This document shows, in pieces, positions 50,625 to 58,619 of a stretch of 64,000 nucleotides of DNA; the stretch's first letter is position 1; each line of letters opens with the position of its first letter. The DNA comes from Kribbella pratensis (lineage in GTDB: Bacteria > Actinomycetota > Actinomycetes > Propionibacteriales > Kribbellaceae): assembly GCF_004366075.1 (NCBI RefSeq), contig NZ_SODU01000006.1, forward strand, positions 1 through 64,000. The letters run 5' to 3'. The position numbers and the translations under genes are program-made. A model generated the notes under the pieces. That model did not search any database. It had not been told where the DNA came from and was given only the letters and a program-made list of their open reading frames with translations.

Positions 50625-51001
50625 CTCTGGTCTTGGATGCGGGCGCCTTCGTGGCAGCCGAGCGCGGCGACCGTCGGATGATCGCGCTCATGAAGGCAGA
50701 ACGGCTGGCCGGGAGGACACCGGTCACTCATGGCGGAGTTGTCGGGCAGGTTTGGTGCGAAGGCGCCGGTCGTCAGGCACCGATCGCCCGGCTACTCGAC
50801 GCCGTCGATGTCGCGCCGTTGGACGACGAGCTCGGGCGGCGGGCCGGGGCATTGCTGAGGCTCACAGGGGGACGCGACGTCATCGACGCGTCCGTCGTCC
50901 TGCTGGCGTGCGACGGCGATACGATCCTTACCTCCGATCCGGTCGACCTCACGGCGCTGGCAGCCGAGGCTGGAACTCATCTGGACTTGCTGGCCGTCTG
51001 A
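50621..51001 (+). CDS. PIN-domain toxin (VapC-like ribonuclease)
   Basis: 126 residues. PIN fold with acidic metal ligands: LVLDAGAFVAAERGD at the N-terminus, GGRDVIDASVVLLA in the middle and DTILTSDPVDL near the end. VapC toxins cleave tRNA or rRNA when the antitoxin is lost. It is coupled to the ribbon-helix-helix gene and flanked by repeats, typical of mobile toxin-antitoxin loci. Confidence 0.85.
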   Translation: MTLVLDAGAFVAAERGDRRMIALMKAERLAGRTPVTHGGVVGQVWCEGAGRQAPIARLLDAVDVAPLDDELGRRAGALLRLTGGRDVIDASVVLLACDGDTILTSDPVDLTALAAEAGTHLDLLAV

Positions 51002-51069
51002 TCAGAAGGTGTCACCCGGCCTGCTCCGCGTGCCCTGCCCCACCGCACTCGGCGCCGGCACACCCGCCC

Positions 51070-51132
51070 GACAGCACCTCACGCGCATGCCGCCGGAGGC
51101 GGCCGACAGACAGCCGCCGCGGAGTGGTGTCC
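51070..51132 (-). repeat. REP-like element, copy 3 (inverted)
   Basis: On the minus strand begins GGACACCACTCCGCGGCGG two bases after the mutase stop, then CTGTCTGTCGG and a CCGCCTCCGGCGG hairpin, and ATGCGCGTGAGGTGCTG. Same plan as copies 1 and 2. Copies 1 and 3 each follow a stop codon directly. Confidence 0.65.
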
Positions 51133-51133
51133 C

Positions 51134-52708
51134 CTAGAAGGTGTCGGCGGGGATGTAGACGCCCCAGACGTCTCGGAGGGTGTTGCAGACTTCGCCTACG
51201 GTGGCTCGGGCTTTGAGGGCGTCCTTCATCGGGTAGAGGCAGTTGTCGTTGCCTTCGGCAGCTTTTTTGAGGGCGGCCAGGGCCTCGTCGACCGCGGTCT
51301 GGTCGCGGGTGGTGCGGAGGGTAGCGAGGCGGGCCACCTGCTGGGCCTCGATGGTGGGGTCGACGCGGAGCGGTTCGTACGGATCCTCTTCGGCGATCCT
51401 GAACTTGTTCATGCCGACGACGACCCGCTCGGCCGAGTCGATCTCCTGGGCGATCTGGTACGCCGAGCGCTCGATCTCCTGTTTCTGGTACCCCTTCTCG
51501 ATCGCTGCGACGGCACCGCCGTACTCCTCGACCCGGTCCATGAGCTCGAGCGCCGCGGCCTCGACCTCGTCGGTGAGCGACTCGACGACGTACGAGCCGG
51601 CGAACGGGTCGACCGTCGCGGTGACGTCGGTCTCGTACGCGAGAACCTGCTGCGTGCGCAGCGCGAGACGGGCTGCTTTCTCGGTCGGGAGCGCGATCGC
51701 TTCGTCGTACGAGTTGGTGTGCAGGGACTGGGTTCCACCGAGTACGGCGGCCAGACCCTGGATCGCGACCCGCACCAGGTTCACCTCGGGCTGCTGCGCG
51801 GTCAACTGCACGCCGGCGGTCTGAGTATGGAAGCGCAACATCAGCGACTTCGGGTTGCGAGCGCCGAAGGAATCCCGCATCACCCGCGCCCAGATCCGCC
51901 GTGCCGCGCGGAACTTCGCGACCTCCTCGAGCAGCGTCGTACGGGCGACGAAGAAGAACGACAGCCGCGGCGCGAACTCGTCCACGTCCAGCCCGGACGC
52001 GACCGCGGTTCGGACGTACTCGATGCCGTTCGCCAAGGTGAACGCGATCTCCTGCGCGGGCGTCGCACCGGCCTCGGCCATGTGGTAGCCGGAGATCGAG
52101 ATCGTGTTCCACCGCGGCAACTCGGTCTGGCAGTACGCGAAGATGTCGCTGATCAGCCGCAGCGACTCCTTCGGCGGGTAGATGTAGGTGCCGCGGGCGA
52201 TGTATTCCTTCAGTACGTCGTTCTGGATCGTGCCGGTGAGCTTGTCGGCAGAGACCCCCTGCTCCTCGGCCACCAACTGGTAGAGCAGGAGCAGCACCGA
52301 TCCGGGTGCGTTGATCGTCATCGAGGTGGACACCTGGTCCAGCGGGATCTTGTCGAACAGCACCCGCATGTCGTCGATCGAGTCGATCGCCACCCCGACC
52401 TTGCCGACCTCGCCGTGCGCGATCGGCGCGTCGGAGTCGTACCCCATCTGGGTCGGCAGGTCGAACGCGACCGACAGGCCCATGGTCCCGTGGTCGATCA
52501 GCTGGTGGTACCGCTGGTTCGACTCGGCCGCCGTGCCGAACCCGGCGTACTGCCGCATCGTCCACGGCCGCTGGGTGTACATCGTCGGGTACACGCCCCG
52601 GGTGTACGGGAACTGCCCCGGCTCCCCCAGCTTCGCCCCGGCGTCGAACCCTTCCAGCGGCCCGTACACCGGCGCGACCTCGAACCCCGACTCGCTCCGA
52701 TGACTCAT
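51134..52708 (-). CDS. Methylmalonyl-CoA mutase-type acyl-CoA mutase, large (catalytic) subunit
   Basis: 524 residues: the TIM-barrel substrate domain only, without the C-terminal B12-binding domain of full-length mutases, so it needs a separate small subunit. Core motifs are YPTMYTQRPWTMRQYAGFG and GLSVAFDLPTQMGYDSD. Substrate-contact residues are Tyr54 (in RQYAGF) and Arg172 (in EYIARGTYI), which match methylmalonyl-CoA mutase; isobutyryl-CoA mutase has Phe and Gln there. It interconverts (R)-methylmalonyl-CoA and succinyl-CoA. ATG 52708 is 6 nt after TACCGT, giving a leaderless start. No small subunit lies in the window. Confidence 0.9.
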   Translation of the reverse strand: MSHRSESGFEVAPVYGPLEGFDAGAKLGEPGQFPYTRGVYPTMYTQRPWTMRQYAGFGTAAESNQRYHQLIDHGTMGLSVAFDLPTQMGYDSDAPIAHGEVGKVGVAIDSIDDMRVLFDKIPLDQVSTSMTINAPGSVLLLLYQLVAEEQGVSADKLTGTIQNDVLKEYIARGTYIYPPKESLRLISDIFAYCQTELPRWNTISISGYHMAEAGATPAQEIAFTLANGIEYVRTAVASGLDVDEFAPRLSFFFVARTTLLEEVAKFRAARRIWARVMRDSFGARNPKSLMLRFHTQTAGVQLTAQQPEVNLVRVAIQGLAAVLGGTQSLHTNSYDEAIALPTEKAARLALRTQQVLAYETDVTATVDPFAGSYVVESLTDEVEAAALELMDRVEEYGGAVAAIEKGYQKQEIERSAYQIAQEIDSAERVVVGMNKFRIAEEDPYEPLRVDPTIEAQQVARLATLRTTRDQTAVDEALAALKKAAEGNDNCLYPMKDALKARATVGEVCNTLRDVWGVYIPADTF

Positions 52709-52714
52709 CCCCCC

Positions 52715-52720
52715 ACGGTA
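52715..52720 (-). promoter_or_regulatory. -10 hexamer (TACCGT) for the mutase
   Basis: Six bases before ATG 52708; the gap is six G, which could also act as a very short ribosome site. Confidence 0.45.
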
Positions 52721-52802
52721 GGTCGAACCACACTCCCACTGGTATGCACAGCCCGGGTGAGATCGAGCACGCCAGATGATCGCAGGCCGTTGGCTGTTGA
52801 CT

Positions 52803-52818
52803 TGTGACCTGGGTCACA
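52803..52818. promoter_or_regulatory. Perfect Crp/GlxR-type site TGTGACCTGGGTCACA
   Basis: Exact match to the TGTGA-N6-TCACA consensus of cAMP receptor proteins, including the actinobacterial Crp/GlxR group. It follows TTGACT (52797-52802), a possible -35, so it would fill the -35/-10 spacer of the M14 carboxypeptidase promoter, and it lies 45 bp before that start codon. Confidence 0.75.
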
Positions 52819-52862
52819 GGAGGCTGCGACAGAGTATGCACCGTCGACCGGGGAGGGGCGAC

Positions 52863-55800
52863 ATGCGTAGATCTCCTGTTCTCATCGCAGTACTAGCCGT
52901 CGTAGCGGGGGCTTTGGCCGCCGGGCCGGCAGCGACCGCGGCATCCGGGCCAGGGGGTGACGGCCTGGAGGTCTACGTCGGCGAACTGGATCCGCAACAG
53001 CTGCAGAAGCTGGCGGACATCGGCGTGGATCGCGAAGGCCTGACCACCGGCCGGACGGCCGACGGCAAGGCCAAGGTCGAAGTCGTCATCACCGACCGGC
53101 AGGCCGACAAGCTCCGCTCCGACGGCGTCGACCTGAAGGTCAAGAAGGTCAAGGGCCGCGACGCCTCCGACGAGGCCGCCCGGCTCGCCGCGGCCGGCAC
53201 GGTGTTCCGCCCGTACAGCGGGGCGGGTGGCCTCGCCGAGGAGCTGAGCACGACAGCGGCCGCCAACCCGGCGCTGACCAAGCTGGTCAGGATCGGTACG
53301 ACGGTGCAGGGCAAGCCGATGCTCGCCGTCAAGGTGACCAAGGACGCCCGCTCGTTGACGGACGGCGCGCGCCGGTCGGCGCTGTACATGGGCGCCCAGC
53401 ACGCGCGCGAGTGGATCACCCCCGAGATGGTCCGCCGGCTGCTGCACCACGTCCTCGACAACTACGGCACCGACGCCGACATCACCAAGCTGGTCAACAC
53501 CACCGAGCTGTGGTTCATGCCGGTGGCCAACCCCGACGGCTACGACTACACGTTCACCGGGGACCGGCTGTGGCGGAAGAACCTGCGCGACAACAACGGC
53601 GACGGGGTCACCGCCCCCGGCGACGGTGTCGACCTGAACCGCAACCTCGCGACCAAGTGGGGTTACGACAACGAGGGCTCGTCCCCCGATCCGATCAGTG
53701 ACACCTACCGCGGCACCGGCCCGAACTCCGAGCCGGAGACCAAGGCCCTCGACGGACTGTTCGACCGGGTCCGCTTCACCGAGCTGATCAACTACCACTC
53801 GGCCGCGCAGCTCCTGCTGTACGGCGTCGGCTGGCAGGTCAGCACGCCGTCGCCCGACGACATCATCTCCGCGGCGATGACCGGTGACGACGCGAACCCG
53901 GCCGTCCCCGGCTACGACCCGGACATCTCCGCCGAGCTCTACACCACCAACGGCGAGACCGACGGGCACGCGACCAACAGGTACGGCACGCTCGCGGTCA
54001 CGCCGGAGATGTCGACCTGCCAGACCGCGTCGGCCGTCGACCCCAACGACCAGTGGAAGCCCGAGGACTGCGTCAGCGTCTTCACGTTCCCCGACGACGA
54101 GCGCCTGATCCAGGCCGAGTTCGCCAAGAACATACCGTTCGCGCTGTCGGTCGCGAAGTCCGCCCAGGACCCCGACGACCCGGTCTCCGTGGTCGGCCAG
54201 AAGGCCGCCGACCTGGTCGCCGACCCGTTCACGGTCTCGTACGGCACCACCCAGCCGGTCGCGGTCACGGCCAAGCGGGCGTTGAAGAACCTGCGGATCA
54301 ACTACCGGATCAACGGCGGCGACACCATCGACGACAAGGTGTCGGAGTGGCAGGGCGGCGAGCGGTACGGCAACAGCGACGACCATTACTACGCCGAGTT
54401 CCGCGGGACCGTCCGCCGTACCAAGCCTGGTGACTCGGTCGAGGTGTGGTTCACCGGCAGCAAGGTGGGGACCGGAGCGGTCAGCAGTGAGCACTTCACC
54501 TACAAGGTCGCCACCGACATCGGCGGGCAGGTCCTCATCCTGGCCGCTGAGGATGTCACCGGCCTCAGCCCGGTCCAGGGTGTCACCAGCGCGAAGTACG
54601 CCGACAAGTACGCCGCCGCGCTCACCGCGGCCGGGTACACCTCGGACGTGTACGACGTGGACGCGCACAGCCGGACCGCGCCGCACCACCTCGGCGTTCT
54701 CTCGCACTACAAGGCCGTCGTGTGGGAGACCGGCGACGACATCATCCCGCGGGAAGTCGGCCAGGTCGGAGGTACGGCGGCTGAGCTGGCGCTCGATCTC
54801 GAGCTGTCCGTCCGCGACTACCTCAACGAGGGCGGAAAGCTCCTCCACACCGGAAAGTACGCCAGCTACGCGAGCGGTCAGGACGGCTCGTACTGGTACA
54901 ACCCGTTCGAGGAGCAGCAGGGCGAGTGCACCACGCCAACGCTGTATCCGTGTATCCAACTGCTGAACGACTTCGAGCAGTACTGGCTCGGTGCCTACAG
55001 CTACGTCGACAACAGCGGTAGCGACGCCAACGGGGACCCGTTCCCCATCCGCGGAGTGTCCGGCGCCTTCAACGGGTACGCCGGAACCCTCAACGGCGGC
55101 GACTCGGCGAACAACCAGGACCACACAGCGGCGTTCGTGCTGACGTCGAGTGTGTTGCCGGCGGCACAGTTCCCACAGTTCGCCAGCTCGGCGCCACTGA
55201 AGTGGGATCGGCCCGGCTCTGCGCCCTTCGAGCCGGTCACGGGTTCGCAGTACGTGTACAGCCAGCGAGGCGACATCAGCTACAAACGGCTGACCCGCAC
55301 GGTGGATCTGACCAGCGTGACGGCCGCTTCCGGGCCGTCGCTGGGGTTCAAGATCTCCTACGACACCGAGGCGGACTGGGACTACGTCTTCGTCGAGGCC
55401 CACACCGTCGGACAGGACGACTGGACGACGCTGCCGGACAGGAACGGCCACACATCGCAGGACACCGGCGAGAGCTGCCCGGCCGGTTGGGTGACTCTGC
55501 ATCCACAGCTCGGGCACTACCAGGGCACGGGCTGCTCACCGGGCGGCACCACCGGCAACTGGTACGCGGCAACCGGTTCCAGTGCGGGCTGGCAGGACTG
55601 GAGCGTCGACCTGGCGCCGTACGCCGGGAAGCAGGTCGAGCTCTCCATCAGCTACGTCAGTGACTGGGGTACCCAGGGCCTCGGTGCCTTCGTCGACGAC
55701 ACCACTGTCACGGCCGGCACGACCGTGCAGACGTCGTTCGAGACGGACTTCGGCGGTTGGACCGTGGCCGGTCCGCCACCTGGGTCGGCGGCCAACCCGA

Positions 55801-55958
55801 ACGACTGGATCCGCACCACCACCGCCTTCCTCGAAGGAGCAGGCGTCACGACCAGCGACACCGTGTACGTCGGATTCGGCGCCGAAGGCCTCACCACCCA
55901 GGCAATGCGCAACGACCTGGTCCGCCGGTCGATGCTGCACCTGTTCAGCACCCCGTAA
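52863..55958 (+). CDS. Large secreted M14 zinc carboxypeptidase with C-terminal beta domains
   Basis: 1031 residues. Signal peptide about 1-28, a propeptide-like alpha/beta region to about 115, then the M14 domain: HAREW with the HxxE zinc pair, NPDGYDYTF, LNRNLATKWG, INYHSAAQLLLYG and the catalytic Glu in VTPEMSTC. About 600 further residues follow, including a glutamine-amidotransferase-like segment (VLILAAEDVTG...LHTGKYASYASG) and an immune-inhibitor-A-like jelly roll (ADWDYVFVEAH...WQDWSVDLAPYAGKQVELSISY). It removes C-terminal residues from extracellular peptides. ATG 52863 is chosen for GGGAGG upstream; ATG 52836 would add nine residues. Confidence 0.92.
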   Translation: MRRSPVLIAVLAVVAGALAAGPAATAASGPGGDGLEVYVGELDPQQLQKLADIGVDREGLTTGRTADGKAKVEVVITDRQADKLRSDGVDLKVKKVKGRDASDEAARLAAAGTVFRPYSGAGGLAEELSTTAAANPALTKLVRIGTTVQGKPMLAVKVTKDARSLTDGARRSALYMGAQHAREWITPEMVRRLLHHVLDNYGTDADITKLVNTTELWFMPVANPDGYDYTFTGDRLWRKNLRDNNGDGVTAPGDGVDLNRNLATKWGYDNEGSSPDPISDTYRGTGPNSEPETKALDGLFDRVRFTELINYHSAAQLLLYGVGWQVSTPSPDDIISAAMTGDDANPAVPGYDPDISAELYTTNGETDGHATNRYGTLAVTPEMSTCQTASAVDPNDQWKPEDCVSVFTFPDDERLIQAEFAKNIPFALSVAKSAQDPDDPVSVVGQKAADLVADPFTVSYGTTQPVAVTAKRALKNLRINYRINGGDTIDDKVSEWQGGERYGNSDDHYYAEFRGTVRRTKPGDSVEVWFTGSKVGTGAVSSEHFTYKVATDIGGQVLILAAEDVTGLSPVQGVTSAKYADKYAAALTAAGYTSDVYDVDAHSRTAPHHLGVLSHYKAVVWETGDDIIPREVGQVGGTAAELALDLELSVRDYLNEGGKLLHTGKYASYASGQDGSYWYNPFEEQQGECTTPTLYPCIQLLNDFEQYWLGAYSYVDNSGSDANGDPFPIRGVSGAFNGYAGTLNGGDSANNQDHTAAFVLTSSVLPAAQFPQFASSAPLKWDRPGSAPFEPVTGSQYVYSQRGDISYKRLTRTVDLTSVTAASGPSLGFKISYDTEADWDYVFVEAHTVGQDDWTTLPDRNGHTSQDTGESCPAGWVTLHPQLGHYQGTGCSPGGTTGNWYAATGSSAGWQDWSVDLAPYAGKQVELSISYVSDWGTQGLGAFVDDTTVTAGTTVQTSFETDFGGWTVAGPPPGSAANPNDWIRTTTAFLEGAGVTTSDTVYVGFGAEGLTTQAMRNDLVRRSMLHLFSTP

Positions 55959-56081
55959 CCGACCGCCGGCCACCCCGGTTCAGCGACCGGGGTGGCCGGC
56001 GCCAACCTGTTCGACAGGGCATCGACGGCGGGTCATGGGAGTGTCGCCCAGGGTTCATGGTCGGTGAGGAACCTTCGAGAT

Positions 56082-57206
56082 GTGCGAATCGTGATGGTTG
56101 CCGAGACCTTCCTGCCGCAGATCAATGGCGTGGCGAACACGGCTCGCCACGTCGCCGACCGGCTGCGTGCCCGCGGGCACGAACTGCTGATCATCGCCCC
56201 CGGACCGGGCCCCGACAGCTACGGCGACGTCCCGGTGCTCCGCGCCCGGAGCTTCCGTACGCCGGGCTACAAGGAGTACCCGGTCGGCCTGCCGGATCCG
56301 TCGATCGAGCGGGCGATGGCCGACTTCCGGCCCGACCTCGTGCATCTCGCCTCACCGTTCATCATCGGCGCGTACGGGCTGCGTGCGGCCCGCAAGCTCG
56401 GCGTACCGACGGTCGCGATCTTCCAGACCGACATCGCCGGGTTCGCCCGCCAGTACCCCTGGTACGCCGCCGCGGACCGCGGGATCTGGCGCTGGGTACG
56501 GCGTACCCATTCGCGCGCCGACCGGACGCTCGCGCCCTCGTCCGCTTCCGTCGACGCACTCGTGCAAGGCGGCGTTCCGCGGGTGCACCTGTGGGGCCGC
56601 GGCGTGAACCTTGACCTGTTCGATCCCAAGCACCGCGACGAGGACTGGCGCCGGCAGATCTCCCCGGACGGACGGCCGATCGTCGGGTACGTCGGCCGGC
56701 TGGCGGCCGAGAAGAAGGTACGGCGGCTCGCGGAACTGACCGACCTGGACTGCCGGATCGTGATCGTCGGCGACGGCCCCGACCGCGCTGCCCTGGAGCA
56801 TGCGTTGCCGACAGCAACCTTCCTCGGGATGCGCCGGGGTCCCGACCTGGCGTCGATCTTCGCCGGGCTGGACGTGTTCGTGCACACCGGCGAGCACGAG
56901 ACGTTCTGCCAGACGATCCAGGAGGCGCAGGCCTCCGGCGTCGCGACCGTCGGCCCGGCCGCGGGCGGCCCGCTCGACCTGATCCACCCGGGCGAGAACG
57001 GCCTGCTGTTCGAGCCCGGCCGACCCGGGTCGCTGCGGGATGCGGTGAAGACCCTGCTGGATCACCCGACGGCTCGCGGGCGGATGGCCGTGAGCGGCCT
57101 GCACCGCGTGCAGTCCCGCACCTGGGGCGCCGTCGTCGACGACCTCGTCGACCGCCACTACGCCGAAGTACTCCAAGAGGCCGCGGCCGTACGGCGGGTG
57201 GCATGA
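56082..57206 (+). CDS. GT4 glycosyltransferase, MgtA/PimB-like mannosyltransferase
   Basis: 374 residues. GT-B fold with VAETFLPQINGVANTARHVADRL at the N-terminus, HLASPFIIGAYGLRAARKLGVPTVAIFQTDIAGF, donor-site WGRGVNLDLF, and the EX7E region EHETFCQTIQEAQASG. Very like GDP-mannose-dependent alpha-mannosyltransferases (MgtA type) of actinomycetes that mannosylate glycolipids. GTG 56082 gives the standard family N-terminus; GTG 56064 is possible. Its TGA lies inside hairpin 1 of the repeated intercistronic element. Confidence 0.88.
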   Translation: MRIVMVAETFLPQINGVANTARHVADRLRARGHELLIIAPGPGPDSYGDVPVLRARSFRTPGYKEYPVGLPDPSIERAMADFRPDLVHLASPFIIGAYGLRAARKLGVPTVAIFQTDIAGFARQYPWYAAADRGIWRWVRRTHSRADRTLAPSSASVDALVQGGVPRVHLWGRGVNLDLFDPKHRDEDWRRQISPDGRPIVGYVGRLAAEKKVRRLAELTDLDCRIVIVGDGPDRAALEHALPTATFLGMRRGPDLASIFAGLDVFVHTGEHETFCQTIQEAQASGVATVGPAAGGPLDLIHPGENGLLFEPGRPGSLRDAVKTLLDHPTARGRMAVSGLHRVQSRTWGAVVDDLVDRHYAEVLQEAAAVRRVA

Positions 57207-57285
57207 GCGAGCGCAGCGAGCTCATCAGAAAGCACAATCGGGTTCGCGCCTCATCGGCGCCCGGAGCGAAGCGAGGACGCCGATG
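57203..57285 (+). repeat. Two-hairpin intercistronic element, copy B (GAGCGNAGCGA loops)
   Basis: Hairpin 1 (57203-57225), ATGAGC-GAGCGCAGCGA-GCTCAT, carries the upstream TGA stop. Hairpin 2 (57252-57285), CATCGGCG/CGCCGATG around a GAGCGAAGCGA core, contains the ribosome site GAGGA and closes on the ATG of the next gene. Copy A at 35487-35569 has the same order, the same loops and compensating stem changes. Confidence 0.75.
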
Positions 57286-58482
57286 AGCTCACTGCGCATC
57301 GCTCAGCTGGCCAACTTCGTCGGGCCGACGTCCGGTGGGATGCGGACCGCGATCGAACACATCGGCCGGGGGTACGTCGAGGCCGGCGCCGAGCGGATCG
57401 TGATCACGCCGGGCGAGAAGGATTCCGTCGTCGAGACCGAACTGGGCACGATCGTCCGGGTGAAGGCGCCCAAGGTGAGCGGCGGCTACCGACTCATCAC
57501 GACGCCGTGGACCGTGATCGACGTACTGAAGAGGTTCCGGCCGACCACGGTGGAGATCTCCGACAAGTCGACGCTGCTCCCGGTGGCACGCTGGGCCCGC
57601 AAGAACGACATCGGCACCGTGTTGTTCAGCCACGAGCGGCTGGACGCGATGCTGGCGCTCGGCGCGGCCCGCCCGGGTCAGCTCGGCGGCAACGACGTAC
57701 TGCGCCCCGGCCGGATGCTCGGCGAGCGTCAGGTGCGGTGGGGCGCCGACGGAGTGAAGTACAGCCAGCTCGGCGTGGTCGCGACCGTGTCCGCGCTGTA
57801 CAAGCTGCTCAGTCGCACGTACGACGCTGTCGTGGTGACGTCGCGCTACGCGGCGGCCGAGTTCGACGAGGTGACGACGCCACTCGTCCGGATCCCGCTC
57901 GGGGTCGACCTCGACACGTTCCACCCGTCGCTGGGTGCACCGGCCGATGACGGCGTACTCAAACTGGTGCACGCCGGCCGGCTCTCCCGCGAGAAGAGCC
58001 CGCATCTCGCGGTCGCCACCGCCGCCGAACTGCACCGCCGCGGCGTGAACGTGCGGATGGACGTGTACGGCACCGGCCCGCACCTCGACGAGCTGATCGA
58101 GATCGCCGGGGACGCGCCGGTCACGTTCCACGGGTACGTCGACGGCCGCCGTACCCTCGCCAAGCACCTCGCCGAGGCCGACATCGCCCTGTCCGTCTGC
58201 CCCGGCGAAACCTTCGGCCTGGCCGTCCTCGAAGCCCTCGCCGCCGGCACCCCGGTGGTCACCGCGAACACCGGCGGCGCCCGCGAACTCGTCGACGAAA
58301 CCTGCGGCCGCTGGGCCCCCGCCAACCCCGCGGCCCTCGCCGACGCCACCCTCGCCCTGGCCGACCTCACCAACCGCCGCCCCGCCGCCCGCCACCGCGC
58401 CGAGCTCTACAACTGGCAAACCTGCGTCAACCGCATGCTCGCCCTCCACACCCGCCTCACCCAGTCCCGCCTCGCTGCGTGA
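57283..58482 (+). CDS. GT4 glycosyltransferase
   Basis: 399 residues. GT-B fold: IAQLANFVGPTSGGMRTAIEHIGRGY, donor-site IPLGVDLDTFHPS, HAGRLSREKSPHLAV and the C-terminal PGETFGLAVLEALAAGTPVVTANTGGARELV. Acceptor and donor are not predictable, but pairing with the MgtA-like enzyme suggests glycolipid or wall-glycan assembly. Its ATG is sequestered in hairpin 2 of the repeated element, so translation may depend on ribosomes finishing the upstream gene. Its 3' third uses almost only C-ending codons. Confidence 0.9.
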   Translation: MSSLRIAQLANFVGPTSGGMRTAIEHIGRGYVEAGAERIVITPGEKDSVVETELGTIVRVKAPKVSGGYRLITTPWTVIDVLKRFRPTTVEISDKSTLLPVARWARKNDIGTVLFSHERLDAMLALGAARPGQLGGNDVLRPGRMLGERQVRWGADGVKYSQLGVVATVSALYKLLSRTYDAVVVTSRYAAAEFDEVTTPLVRIPLGVDLDTFHPSLGAPADDGVLKLVHAGRLSREKSPHLAVATAAELHRRGVNVRMDVYGTGPHLDELIEIAGDAPVTFHGYVDGRRTLAKHLAEADIALSVCPGETFGLAVLEALAAGTPVVTANTGGARELVDETCGRWAPANPAALADATLALADLTNRRPAARHRAELYNWQTCVNRMLALHTRLTQSRLAA

Positions 58483-58619
58483 GCGCATCGCAACAGCCTG
58501 CTGATCCAGGTTGCAGAAAGTGGCAAGGGAGTTGCGGTCAGGTCCGGTAAGGCTGTAGTTCTTTCCCTTTCGCCGGTGCCGCTCGGGGTGCGCCGGAGTC
58601 CCCTCGCCCTGGAGATTCG

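Noticed and set aside
52893..55517. 874-codon open frame antisense to the M14 carboxypeptidase
   Set aside because: Complementary-strand artefact of strong third-position GC; the sense frame has full peptidase motifs.
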